Below, one piece after another: positions 1-11,965 of a stretch of DNA of 64,000 nt; position 1 is the first letter of the stretch, and every line of letters begins with the position of its first letter. This DNA is from Dastarcus helophoroides (taxonomy: Eukaryota; Arthropoda; Insecta; Coleoptera; Bothrideridae), in contig CM053328.1 of assembly GCA_028583605.1 (NCBI GenBank), forward strand, positions 10,466,782 through 10,530,781. The letters are read 5' to 3'. The position numbers and the translations under genes are program-made. The notes below the pieces were generated by a model. It saw only the letters and a program-made list of their open reading frames with translations, was not told the DNA's origin and did no database searches.

Positions 1-3000
1 ATTAATTTTAAGAGAGAATTTTGAGATAAAAAGCAAAATTTGCAGAAAGTTGTATTTAAAAAAAGCAATTTTTTTAGAAATTGCTCAAATATTTAGGACA
101 ATATCCAAAGTACATCCTAACTGTACGAAATAAACAACGAAATTTAATATTTATATTAAGAAAAAAAATCCAAATTTGCATATCAGAAAATGTTAAATTT
201 GAAGGTAAAAGTCGAAATTCACAAATTTTGAGAAAAATGAATTTCGAAAATTTAAGAGAATCGAACCTTTAAGAAAAAGGTCACAAAACTTAGGGAAAAA
301 AGTCGAAATTGCGCGGAGCAAATTAAATTTTGAAAAATAAAGTGTACCTTTGAGAATGTCAAAATGAAAAAGTCGAATTTAAGAAAAATCTAAACTTCCA
401 GAAAAAAACGAACATTAAAAGGTGCCACATTTTGATAAAAATACCAAAATCTCGAAAAATAAAAAGAGAAATGTTTTCAAATATTTGGGAAAGGATCGAA
501 CTTTTAAAAAAGTAAAAATTTCTCTCGGAATGCGAAATGTTGAAAAAAAGATTAAATTTGAAGAAAAGGACAAATTTTGAGATATAAATCAAAAAGTTGT
601 ACAAAAAAGTCGATCTGGTTGTTGCAGGAAAAAGTCGAAATTTCTCAAAGAAAATTAAATTTTGAGAAAATAGTTGAATATTTAGAATAGTTAGAATTAA
701 AAGGTCGAATTTTAAGAAAAGTGAAATTTTGAGAAAAATAGCAAAAATTTGAAAAAAAAGAGAAATGTTGGAAAAAAAACTCTAAATTTCCAGGAAGGAG
801 GAACATTTTAAAAAGTCAAAATTACTCATGGAATGCCAAATGGCGAGAAAAAAGACTAATTTGAAGAAAAGGGAGAATTTTGAGATAAAAATCAAAATTT
901 GCATTAAAAATCTACAAAAAAATCGAACTTGTTGTTGAAGAAATTTTTCGGAGAAAATTAAATTTAAGAAAATAGCTGAATATTTTAGAAGTCAAATTTT
1001 GAGAAAAAAATTTCAAGAACAATCAAAATTTAGAGAAAAAACAATTTTAAAAAATATCTTTTTGAAGAAAATAGCTGAATTTGGAAAAATGTTGGTAAGC
1101 AATTCGTTTCGAGATCAAACTTTTTCAAAACGTCAATTTTTCTCCGAAAACGTCAAATTTTGAGAAAAAGAGTTAGACACATTTTAAGATTGTGGAAATC
1201 TCTAAAAAAAAAAAGAAGTGACTGAGAAAAAGGGCCAATTTAAAACATATCGAATTTTGAAGAGAATATTTCGAAAAAAGCCTCGAAATTTTTAGGTAAG
1301 GAATTTTTAAAAAGTCGAGATTTCTCAGAGACAGTCAAATTTCGAGGAAAAAAAACTGATTTTTAAGAAGATCGAAATCTCGATAAAAAGGAGTTTCAAG
1401 GAAAAGGACGAATTTTTAAAAAATATTGCATTTTGAGAAAAATCGTTATATTTCGAAAAAGAGGAATTTTAGAAAAAAAACTCAAAATTTCCAGCAAAGG
1501 GTCGAGAAGTTTTAAAAAAGTCAAAATTTCTCACAGAAAGTCAAAGTTTGAGAAAAAAAAGCTATTTTTTTAAAATGATAGTCGAGTTTTCAATAAAAAA
1601 AAGTTTCGAGGAAAAGGATAAATTTTAAAAATATAGAATTTTGAGAAAAACAGCAATATTTTGAGAAAGAGGAATGCTAGAAAAAACAAGAAATTTTCAG
1701 AAAAAGTCTTAAAAAAGTATTTCTTAGAAAAGGTCAAATTTTGAGGAGAATATTTCGAAAAAGAGGAATGTTACAAAAAGTCTAGACATATTCACGTAAG
1801 AACTTTTAAGAGTCGATATTTCCGAGAGGCAATCAAATTTTTCTGAAAAAAAAACTGAATTTTATGAAGGTCGACGTCTCGATAGAAACGATTTTCGAGG
1901 AAAAGGACGAATTTGAAAAAAATCGAATTTTGAGAAAAATAAATATATTTCGAAAAAGGGAAATGTTGGAAAAAAAACTCGAAATTTCCATGGAAAGGAT
2001 TAACTTTTAAAAAAGTCAATATTTCTCAGAGAAAGTTCAAATTTTGAGAAAAAGAAGCTGATTTAAGAATGTTTCGAGGAAAAGGACGAATTTAAAACAT
2101 ATTGTATTTTGAGGAGAATATTTATAAAAAGAGGATGTGCCAAAAAGACTCGAAATTTTCAGGTAAGGTTCTAACTTTTAAAAAAATCTAATTGCTCAGA
2201 GGACAGTCACAGTGTTCAGAAAAAAAAAACTGATTTTTAGAACAAACTTTAAAAATATCAAATTTTGAGAAAAATAGAAATATTTCCAAAAAGAGGAAAA
2301 ACTCGAAATTTCCAGAAAAAGAACAATTCTAAAATATCCAAAATTTCTCATAGAAGTCAATTTTGAGGAAAAAAAGCTGACTTTGAGAATATAGTCGAAT
2401 TCTCGATAAAAAACAAGTTTCGAGGAAAAGGATAAATTTTAAAAATATAGAATTTTAAGAAAAACAGTAATATTTTGAAACAGAATAATGTTCAAAAAAC
2501 TAGGAGGTATTCTACTTTAAAAGAGTGCGAGGGGGGGGGGCAATTGAAAAAATTCAAAAAAGTCGAAATTTAAAAAAGAATTGAATTTTTCCAATAAAAG
2601 TTAAATTTACATAAAAGTCATAACTTCGAGGAGAAGAGGAAAGTTCCTGCAAAAAAAAACGAAATTTTCAACAACAAAAAGTGAAAATTTTGAAAACGTG
2701 TTGAAGTTTTCAACAACAAAAAATTAAAATTTAGAAAAAAAGTCGAAGTTTTGGAAAAAGGGTAGAAATTTTGTGTCCAAATTTTCAAAAAATCGAATGT
2801 TTGATTGAACAAGGTAAAAATTTTCAAAAAAGTAGAATTTTTCAAAAAAACCCCATTAATACAAAAGCCAAAATTTCCATAAAAAGTCGATGTTCTTAAA
2901 AATCCGAAATTTTGAAAAAGGTAAAATTTTGAAAAATTTCTAAATTCTGAACAATGTCAAAACTTGAAAATTGAAATTTTGAAAAAAAAAGGCTACATTT

Positions 3001-4300
3001 TCAGAAGGTCAACATTTTTTAAGTCGAAATATTGAAATAATCGAAATTTTCAAAAAAAAGTCATATTCAAATGTCAAAATTTAACAGAAATGAATTTTTT
3101 AAAAGAAGTCGAAATTTTAAAAAAAGATCAAAATTGCGAAGAGTCCGCAATTTGAAAAAGAATATATATTTTTAAAGCAGGTCAAAATGTTTAGAAAAAT
3201 TCAGTGTTTGAAAAAAGTTAAATTTTTCAGGAAAGCCACATTAACACAAAAATCGAAATTTTGGAAAAAAGTAGAAGTTTTCAAAAAGCTGAAATTTCGA
3301 AAAAGGGTCCAATTTTAAAAAATGTCTAAATTCTAAACAAAGTGAAAACTTTGAAAGAAAGTCACAACTTTGATAAAAAGTCGCAATTTAAAAAAAACCA
3401 AATTTTTAAGAAGTCAAAATTTTTTAAGTCGAAATATTAAAGTAAACGAAATTTTAAAAAAAAACTCAACATCGTGTTCAAATATCGAAATAAAAAAAAA
3501 TGACTTTTTTAAAAGAAGTCGAAATTTACAAAAAATAAAAATTGAGAAAAATCGAAATTTTGAAAAAAAAACAAAAATAGGTGAAAACTTTTAGTAAAAT
3601 GGGAAATTCCAAACTGTCGAAATTTTGGAAGTGGAATTTTTCAAAAAAGAACATTTTCAAAAAAGTGAACATTTTTAAAGAAGTCTAAACAAAAAAAAAG
3701 TCAAATGTTGACAAAAATCAGAATTTGGAAAACGAAAATTTGCAAACGTCAGAAAAATTTTAAAAATGTGAAATTTCGAGAAAAATTCGAAGTTTCGAAG
3801 TGGAAATATTCAGTCAATATTTTCGAAAGGAACCTAAATTTTCTAAAAAAAAAGTCAACGTGTTTAAATAGCGAAATAAAAAAAATGATTTTTGTTTAAA
3901 AGAAGTTGAAATTTACAAAAAATAAAAATTGAGAAAAGTCGAAATTTTGAAAAAATCAAAAATCGGTCAAAATTTTTAAAAACAATCGTAAATTCTAAAA
4001 TGTCAAAATTTTGGAAGTGAAATTTTTCAAAAAAGAACATTTTCAAAAAAGTCAATATTTTGAAAGAAGTTTATATAAAAAGTCAAAATTTTGAAGTCGA
4101 GATTCTTAAAATTTTCATAAAAAGGTCAAAGATGAGAGAGTTTGGAAAAAGAAAAATTTTGAAATGTCAAAATTTTTAAAAAACTCGAAATTTCGAGAAA
4201 AATTCAAAGTTTTGAAGTCGAAATATTCAATATCAACATTTTCAAAAGGAACCTAAATTTTCAAAAAAAAAGTCAACATCGTATTTAAATTACGTCGGCA
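1..4300. repeat. AT-rich degenerate short-period array, block I (A-rich on +)
   Basis: The whole stretch consists of variants of a unit near gtcgaaattttgaaaaaa, about 17-21 bases apart, with the purine-rich strand on plus. Two textures are visible: 1-2500 is rich in 'cgaggaaaaggac' and 'tctcagagaaagtc' variants, while 2550-4300 has more 'ttttcaaaaaagtc' variants. Longer blocks recur inside it; for example the phrase 'ggaacctaaattttc' appears near 3830 and 4250. The only open frames are short and of low complexity (K, N, F, S), so I see no gene. Confidence 0.85.
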
Positions 4301-4812
4301 ACACTGAATGAGATTGGTTAGTTTGTTAATAATTTTATATGCGGGCATAAAAATTAAATGTTAAGAAATACCCCACATTGTAATTTATAGTGTGGAAACT
4401 AAATTGATCTTAATGATGGGGCACGACAACCCGAAATGTTCGTGTTTGGGAAACTGGAAACTACTTCAACCAAACATTATATTCAAAGAAACCTAAATAA
4501 ATCGCTTCTTATTTTGTAATCCGGTAAAAAAATTATGTTTCTTTATAGACTGCGTTTAATTGATTTGATTTTTTTGAGGAACTGCTGTTATATGTGATAA
4601 ATAATTATTATTATATTATTGTTAACGTGAAACAACTTGATAAAGTTTAAATCAGTATCATAACATTGGAACATCTCAAGGTTGAAAATTTATTTATGGT
4701 TAATATCAATGAAATATCGCAAACTTACAATGTAAGTATCTTTCAAACGTTGTAAACTTCAGTTAACGATACTGTCAATATCATTTAATGACAATTCTAT
4801 TTATTAAAAATA

Positions 4813-4986
4813 ATGCGGAAGCAAAGCCCCAATCAAATCAGAAGTGCGATAATTGTTAAAGAATTCCCTCTCGATATTTTAAAGAGAATTGCCCAAAAAT
4901 GCTCAAAGAAAATTGCTTTAGTGGTTGATAAATACTGTTTACAAAAAAAATGCCATCCTGAAAGTTCTCCAGAATTAGTATGTTAA
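4813..4986 (+). CDS. Small open frame or 5' exon candidate, unknown
   Basis: An ATG opens a 57-codon frame with ordinary amino-acid composition (I, K, S, L, V and four Cys near the C-terminal half), unlike the K/N/F-rich frames of the arrays. The stop TAA at 4984 lies directly after GTATGT at 4978, a good splice-donor sequence, so this could instead be an exon ending at 4977. I recognise no domain, signal peptide or membrane segment. Its phase does not fit the candidate exon at 5501. It may be chance. Confidence 0.2.
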   Translation: MRKQSPNQIRSAIIVKEFPLDILKRIAQKCSKKIALVVDKYCLQKKCHPESSPELVC

Positions 4987-5500
4987 AGTTTCTCAAAAAT
5001 AATTGCACATATTTTTTAATTGTTGGCGCGCGGTGCGTTTGTTAAAAAAACCTCAAAAATCAATAGATTGGATTAAAATTAAATAAAACATAGACAAGGG
5101 AAAAACTAGAACAGATTCGCACAGGATATAAGTCGAGTTTGAAAAATTAATTCAACTCGATAACCAATAATATTAATGCATATCTCATGCATTTCTACAC
5201 ACCACCAGAAAAAATGGAATGCAAACATAAACAATTTTCGACGTTTTCAATTTTTCAAGTATGCATAGTAGAGTGCTTGTAAACCTATAATCAGTAAAGT
5301 ATACGTAGTTTTATCTTATCTGAAGTTCACATGTTCAATAAAAACAATCATTTAAACGAAAATTTAAGCAACATTCCATGGAAATACGTCCTATTACGAA
5401 CACATCAATAAATTGCACCCACAATCCAGATCGGCTCTCCTAGTGCGAAACTCCTTATTCTCGACTAATTTAATAAAATTTTACCGTTTCGTCTTCGGAG

Positions 5501-5800
5501 AATTCTGGCCCCGGTCGTTGGCACTATTTCGTGGGCGAAATTCGGACGTGCAAATGCCAATTTCGAACAAAGAATTTATCGGTTGTTCCGTGACGAATAC
5601 GTAACGCAAGGTGAAAACTACGGCACCACAGTCGGTCAACTGACGGACGGATCGGGCAACAGACAAATCGACCGCTACCTCTCGACAGAATGGGAAGTTT
5701 TATTGAATAAATTTCATTGCGCAGGTTGGTCGGTTTAAGTGGTAAATAAAGTTCATTGTTTACAGACGAAGTGTCGCCATCTGCATCGGTTGTTATCTAA
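5501..5800 (+). CDS. Candidate 3'-terminal exon(s) of an unrecognised gene
   Basis: A frame open over about 74 codons (from 5502) has balanced composition with W, Y, D, E, G and R, in a locally GC-richer patch. It is preceded by a pyrimidine-rich acceptor ending at 5500 (gtttcgtcttcggag). Two ends are possible. Read through, it stops at TAA 5736-5738, with AATAAA at 5745-5750. If the 41-base intron 5725-5765 (GTTGGT...TTTACAG) is spliced, it continues for eleven more residues to TAA 5798-5800. I do not recognise the family and see no transmembrane segment. It could be the tail of a host gene or a transposon fragment. Confidence 0.35.
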
Positions 5801-6368
5801 TTTGTTTTTGTTCGTTGAGAGTTCCGAGTTCCACTGGTGTACGGTTGCACTGGTATACGGACGAATTTCTATTTTTTTTTCGTTTACTATTGGTCTCATC
5901 CTTTCAAACTGAAATGTCGACTTATTTAGTCCAAATTATAGCTAGTATGCAAAATGACTCGAATACAGGGGTCGTTCCGAAAGTATTTAGACTTTTCATG
6001 GACAACTCGTACAATTTTAACCGATTTTGAGTTTGGTTATGGACGGTGGACCATCCATAGGTTTGGTGTAGGAAACACCACCATTTTTACTCTTGGGAAA
6101 ATTTCGAAAGTTTTGGCGCACCCCAAACATCCTCTGTCACCGAAATTATTGTAACTAGCCCTTCATCAACCAAACGTTTGTCTGGTCAGGCGCGTGACAT
6201 ACTGCGCCTTGCCTGGCAATCAAATCCGCCCAAATTCGCTTTAACGGAAATTAACTGGCGTTTACATTTGATTAACGCTTTGTACGAGATTTAGCGTCAT
6301 GAAATACTACGCTTTTTCTGATTAATCTAATCTGTTTTATTTTGTTTAATAAATGTTACAGAATATAC

Positions 6369-6745
6369 CAGGGCTGGTCAACATTTTTATGTCTGCCGCC
6401 CACTTTTGTATCAATTTTGGAAATTAGTAGGTTTTACCGCCCATTAAAAACCATTAGTTAACAACTACAAAAAAAGGTTGTCAAAATTGTTAGTGACGAC
6501 TCAAAAAAGAGATCATCACATGCTCCTTTACTGGCCACTGGTCTTCGTTTTCAAACACCCATCATACTCCATGTTCGTAAGAGTACGCTTGATTTGATAT
6601 TTGATGACTAAAAAAAAGTTCCTCGCCTCCCTCTCTTATGAAAAGATGTATTATTTTTATTTCACAGTCACGAGTTTGATCTGAACAAAACTTCTACCGC
6701 CCACCAAAAGGCTCAATACCACTGGAATAGACCATCCCATTAAAT
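6369..6745. mobile_element. Possible non-autonomous hAT-type element
   Basis: The left end begins with cagggctggtcaac, like the CAGGG ends of many hAT elements. Near 6735 the sequence tagaccatccc is a weak inverted match to that end. The interior carries 'ctgccgcccac' and 'ctaccgcccac' near its two ends and no open frame. I could not find a clean 8-base target duplication, so the boundaries are tentative. Confidence 0.3.
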
Positions 6746-7754
6746 TTCAATTAAAGCAGAGTACCCTCGTGCGGCAAATGAAAAATGACATGCTCGATTG
6801 CCTCGTAGATCAACTTTTTTATCGTGTTATTTTTTTGTATTAATTTTCAGTTTTAATTCGCTTTGACATTTGACAAATACAGAAGTCGAAATGTTTACAT
6901 AATTTTTTAAATATAAATTGGCGGTTTGTGGAAAGTAAGAGATAGAAAATGTAAAACTCTCGATGCAAAATTTTAAATAAGGTAGAAAATTTGAAAGTGT
7001 CACAATTTTCCAATAAAAAAGTCGCAATTTAGAACGGATTTCTCAAAAAAATCAAAATTTTGAAAATCCAAAAAGCTAAATTTGTCAGAAAATCAAGAAT
7101 TTCAAAATAATTCAAAAATTTATGAGCCACATTTTTGAAATCAAAAGTCGAAATTGGAACAATTCGGAATTTGCAAAAATGTTCAAATCAATAAAATCAA
7201 AATTTTCACTATTCGATATTTAAGAAAAACTGAATTTATCAATGAATCAAGATTTATAAAATAATTCAAAATAAACACAAAAAGTCAAAATTCCCAGAGT
7301 TGAAGTTTTCAAAAATTCGAAATTTTGAAGAAAATCAGAACTTTGAGGGAAAGTCGAAATTTTGAAAAAACAATTTTAAATGTTCAAGTAATCAAAATTT
7401 TAAAATCGAAACTTTGAGGGAAAGCCGAAATTTTGAGAAAAAAATTTTTAATTTTTAAGGAGTCAAAGTTTTAAAAATCGAAATATTAAAGTATTCGAAA
7501 TTTTTAAAAATAGTCACCGTTATGTTCAAATATTGAAATTAAAAAAAATGAAACATGGCAATTCTGAAAAAAAGTCGAAAAATTTACAACTCAAAATTTT
7601 CAGCAAAATTGAATGTTTCAAATAAAAGTCGAATTTTTCCAAAAACTCAAATGTTAATATTTTCGAAAAAGTGGAATTTTTGACAAAAAGTTTAAAGTTT
7701 TCAAAAAAAGGTTAGAATTCAAAAGATCGAAAATGTGAAAGAGATGGAAACTTG

Positions 7755-9340
7755 TCAAAATTTGCAAAAATGGAATTTTCGAAATCAAAATTTTTTAAAA
7801 AGGAAAAATGAAAAAACAGAATTTTTCAGTGATGCCAAATTAACACAAAGCCAAAATGTCTCTAAAAAGCCGAAATTTTGAAAAAAGTCTTGGTAAGTTT
7901 TCAAAAACCAGAAATTTGTGTCCAAATTGTCAAAAAATGGAATTTTCGAAGTCAAATTTTTCAAAAAAGGCCAAATGAATAAAAAAAATAGTATTTTTCA
8001 GAAAACCCAATTTAACACAAATGTCAAAATTTTAATAAAAGCCGAAATTTTGGAAAAAGTCTTTATAAGTTTTCAAAAAGCCAAAATTGTGAAAAAACGC
8101 AAAATTCTGATGAGTTGAAATTTTAAGAAAGTGACAATGTTGGGAAAAAAAGTCAAAAAATCGAAATTTAAAAAAATTGATTTTTTTAAATGAAGTTAAA
8201 TTTACATAAAAGTCGTAATTTGAAAAAAAAGTCGAAGCTTATAAAAAATAAAACATTTAAAAAAAATGAAAATTTTGAAAACAGGTTGAAATTTTCAAAA
8301 AAAAACAAAATTTAACAAAAATCGAAATTGAAAAAAGGTAGAAGTTTGGTCAACATTTTCAAAAAATCAAATGTTTGAAAAAAGTAGAATTTTTCAGAAG
8401 TCACATTAACACAAAAGCCAAAATTTCCAAAAAAGGTCTAAATTTTGGAAAAAAGTCAAGGTTTTCAAAAAACCGAAATTTTAAAAATAAGGTCAAATTT
8501 TGAATAATGTCTAAATTCTGAACAGAACCAGATCTTTGAGAGAAGGTCGAAAATTTGAAAAAAAAAGTCTAAATTTTCAAGAAGTGAAAATTTGTAATCG
8601 AAATTTTCAAAAAACAGTCACCGTCATGTTCAAATATCGAAATTTAAAAAAAAATAAAAATAACAGTTCTGAAAAAAGGCGAAACATTCACAAAACTCGA
8701 AATTTTCAAAAAAATTGAATTTTTCAAATAAAAATGAATTTTTCGAAAAACTCAAAAAGTCTAATTTTCAAAAAAGTGGAAATTTTGACGAAAAGTTTTA
8801 AGTTTTGAAAAAGTCAGAATTTAAAAAAAGTCGCAATTTTGAACAAGCTGGAAACTTGTGTCAAAATTGGCACAAAATGAAATTTTCGAAGTCAAAATTT
8901 TCAAAAAAAGGCAAATGAGTAAAAAAAGGTATATTTTTCCGCCAAATTAACACAAAAGTCGAAACTTCCAACTTCGAACAAGTTTTCAAAAAGCCGATAT
9001 TTTGAAAAAGTCAAAATTTTGAAAAAGGTGAAAATTTGTGTCCAAATTTTCAAAAAATGGAATTTTCGAAGTCAAAATTTTCAAAAGAGGCAAAATGAAT
9101 AAGAAAAAATAGTAATTTTCAGAAAAGCCAAATTAACACAAAAGTCAGAATTTCTTTTAGCAGCCGAAATTTTGGAAAAAGTCCTAGTAAGTTTTCAAAA
9201 AGCCGAAATTTTAAAAAAAGTCGAAATTTTGAATAAATCAAAAATTTTCAAAAAAAATGGAGTTTTCGAGGTTAATTTTCAAAAAATGCAAAGTGAATTT
9301 AAAAAGTGGTATTTTTCAGAAAAGACAAATTCACATAAAA
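7755..9340. repeat. Higher-order repeat of about 160-210 bases
   Basis: At least five copies share the order 'aaatttgtgtccaaattt', 'atggaattttcgaagtc', 'ggcaaatgaataaaaa', 'ttttcagaaaagcc', 'ttaacacaaa', 'gccgaaattttg'. Copies begin near 7760, 7918, 8855, 9030 and 9240. Spacing between neighbouring copies is about 158, 173 and 207 bases, with an unrelated 900-base interruption between the second and third. Confidence 0.65.
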
Positions 9341-10380
9341 GTTTTCAAAAAAACGAAATTTTGAAAAAAGTCTAAATTTTGAAGAGTTGAAATTAAAATA
9401 AGCGAAATTTTGAAAAAAAATTCAAGAAAGTCAAAATTGCAAATAAAATGGAATTTTTCAATAAAAGTCGAATTTACATAAAGTCGTAACTTCGAGAAAA
9501 AGACAAAACCTAAAAAAAAATGAAATTTTTGAAAAAAATCAAAATTTTGAAACAAAAGAAAGTTTTGGAAAAAGGTAGAAATTGTCAACATTTAAAAAAA
9601 ATCAAATATTTGTTATAGTCGAAATTTTCAAAATAGAATTTTTCAGAAAAGCCATATTAACCCAAAAACCAAAATTTCCAAAAAAAGTCGAAGTTTTCGA
9701 AAAGTCAAAATTTAAAAAAAAGGTCAAATTTTGAAAAATTTTTAAATTAAAAACTAAGTTAAAATTTTGAAAAAAAGGGTCTAAATTTTTAAAAATTCAA
9801 AATAGTCGAAATATTGAAGTAACCGAAATTTTTAATAAAAAGTCAACATCATTTTCAAATTTCGAAATTCTAAAAAGATGAATTTTTCAAAAGAAGTCCA
9901 AATTTACAAAAAATAAAATTTCGAAGAAAGTGGAAATTTTGAAAATAGTGATAGTTTCGAAAAAAGTCCGCAGGTTGAAAAAGAATATATATTTTTAAAA
10001 CAGGTCAAAATTTTTAAAAAGATTGAAAATTTTGAGATGTCCAAATTTCGAAAGTGAAGTTTTTCAAAGGGACAAAATTTTCAAAAAAGTCAATGTTTTC
10101 AAAGAAGTCAAAATAAAAAAAACGTCATAATGTTGAAGTCGAAATTCTTAAAATTTCAAAAAAAATCAAATGTTAGTAAAAATCAGAGTTTAGAAAAAAG
10201 AGGAAATTTTGGAATGTTAAATTTTTTTAAAAATTCGAAATTTCGAAAAAAATTAGAAGTTTTGATGCCGAAAAATTCAATGTTAACATTGTCAAAAGGA
10301 ACCTAAATTTTCAAAAAAAAATCAACTTTTCAGGGTAAAAAAGTCGAAATAATCTTCAGAATGACTTTTTAAAAAATAAA

Positions 10381-11320
10381 GTCGAAATATGTAAAAAAAA
10401 AGTCAAATTTTTGGAAAAAGTTGAAATTTTCAAAAGTCAAAATTCTCAAAGAATCCAAATTTTGAAAAGAAATTAAAAAAATGCAAAACTTTAATAAAAA
10501 GTGGAAATGTTGATAAAATAGGAATTCGGAAAAAATGAAAATTTTGAAACGTCGATTTTTTATAAAATACTCGATTTTTACAAATTTAAAATACAATACA
10601 ATAATTTTCAGAAGGTCACTATTTCAAGAAAAATATAATTTAAAAAAATCTAACTTTTGACAAAACTCAAAATTTTTTAAAAGAAGGATTTAAAAAACTC
10701 GAGGTTTTGGTAGAAAATTGAAATTTTGATAATTTGAACAATCAAAATTTCGATAAAAAGCGAAATTTTGAAGTCGAATTTTTAACAAAAGTCAAAATTT
10801 AAGAACCATGAAAATTTTGAAATGTCGAAATTTTCAGTGAAAATTTTTAAGTCGATATTTAAAAAAAATCAAAACTTTCAAAAAAGTTCGAATTTTTAGA
10901 GGAAAAGTCGAACTATTTTTCAGAAAGTCAACATTTCCAGAAAAAGTCGAAATATGTAGAAAAATCAAACTTTTGAAAAAAGTCGAAATCTACAAAAGCC
11001 AAAATTCTCAAAGAATCGACATTTTAAAAGAAATTAAGAATCCAAAACTTTGATAAAAAGTCGAAGTGTTGATAAAATGGGAATTTGGAAAAAATGAAAA
11101 CTTTGAAATGTGGATTAAAAACGGATTTTTACAAATTAAGAGCACAATACAATAATTTTCAGAAGGTCGCTAGGTCAAGAAAAAGGCGAAATATTTTTAA
11201 AAAGTCCAACGTCGAAATTTTTTAAAAAAGGAATTCAAAAAACTCAGGTTTTTGGCAAAAAGTCGAAATCTTGACAAAAATAGTAATTTAAAAAAATGGA
11301 AATCTTAAATGAGTAATTTT
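10381..11320. repeat. Direct duplication with period of about 565 bases
   Basis: The block starting gtcgaaatatgtaaa at 10381 is repeated from 10946. Shared landmarks in order are 'attctcaaagaat', 'aaagaaatta', 'gttgataaaat', 'ggaaaaaatgaaaa' and 'caatacaataattttcagaa'. The second copy runs out near 11320. Confidence 0.65.
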
Positions 11321-11329
11321 TGGGGAAAA

Positions 11330-11824
11330 TGTTAAAATTTGGAAACAAAAATCGAACTTTGACAATTTTGGGATTTTGGTTCGGTTGAGTATTTTAAAAT
11401 TTTGGAAGATAAAGTTGCAGTGCGGGGAAAATTGTTTTAAAAATGGATTGGGAGTTTTCAGGATTTTGACATCTCAGTTTTTTTAATCTTTTGGGACAAC
11501 ACACTTCCTTTTATTTATTTAGGTATACAGTAAGTCTCCAAAGCGCGTTTCGCATAGAAATTTTTGGAAAAATTGCTCAGACAGCTTAATTGTTGTTGTT
11601 TTTTTGCATCAACTTTGGTGAAGGTTGATTATTAAAATGTTAAAATTTGGAAACAAAAATCGAACTTTGACAATTTTGGGGTTTTGGTTCGGTTGAGTAT
11701 TTTAAAATTTTGGAAGATAAAGTTGCAGTGCAGGGAAAATTCTTTTAAAAATGGATTGAGTTTTCAAGATTTTGACTTCTCAGTTTTTTAATCTTTTGAG
11801 ACAGCACTTTATTTATTCATTCAT

Positions 11825-11863
<39 letters not shown>

Positions 11864-11965
11864 GGTATACAGTAAGTCCCCAAAGCGCGTTTCGTATAAC
11901 AATTTTTGGAGAAATTGCTCAGTTTTTTTTTTTGATCAACTTTGGTGAAGATTGATTATTAAAAT
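11330..11965. repeat. Tandem duplication, two copies of about 310 bases
   Basis: Copy 1 (11330-11638) and copy 2 (11639-11965) share long near-identical runs, including 'ggttcggttgagtattttaa' and 'ggtatacagtaagtc.cc'. Copy 2 differs mainly by an expanded tetranucleotide run and a shorter poly-T. The divergence is much lower than in the neighbouring array, so this duplication is younger. Confidence 0.85.
11808..11863. repeat. (ATTT)n microsatellite
   Basis: About thirteen consecutive ATTT units lie inside the second copy of the 310-base duplication. The first copy has only two to three units at the matching position (near 11511), so the run expanded after duplication. Confidence 0.9.

Larger units (their letters stand above)
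4300..6940. other. Non-array island with weak coding candidates and transposon debris
   Basis: This is the first stretch free of the AT-rich array and it has noticeably higher GC in 5400-6300. It contains a 57-codon open frame (4813-4986), a better coding candidate (5501-5800) and a possible hAT-type miniature element (6369-6745). Near 4405-4475 there is a degenerate stem flanked by 'tgatgg' and 'cccgaaat' that resembles the hammerhead-like repeat found at 13.7 and 56.2 kb. The remainder (5800-6360) shows nothing I can name. Confidence 0.4.
6940..11320. repeat. AT-rich degenerate short-period array, block II (A-rich on +)
   Basis: Same unit and strand sense as block I, again with longer repeats superimposed. 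The phrase beginning 'gtcaccgt.atgttcaaata' recurs near 7510 and 8620, and a relative of it near 9840 and in block I near 3470 and 3860, so the two blocks share ancestry at the level of hundreds of bases. The open frames are low-complexity and are not considered genes. Confidence 0.85.

Noticed and set aside
81..4055. Open frames of 60-86 codons inside array blocks (for example 81-272, 359-604, 3370-3594; similar ones at 9331-9591 and 10369-10596)
   Set aside because: They are translations of the short-period repeat: low complexity, rich in K, N, F, S and I, with no start context and equivalents in several frames.
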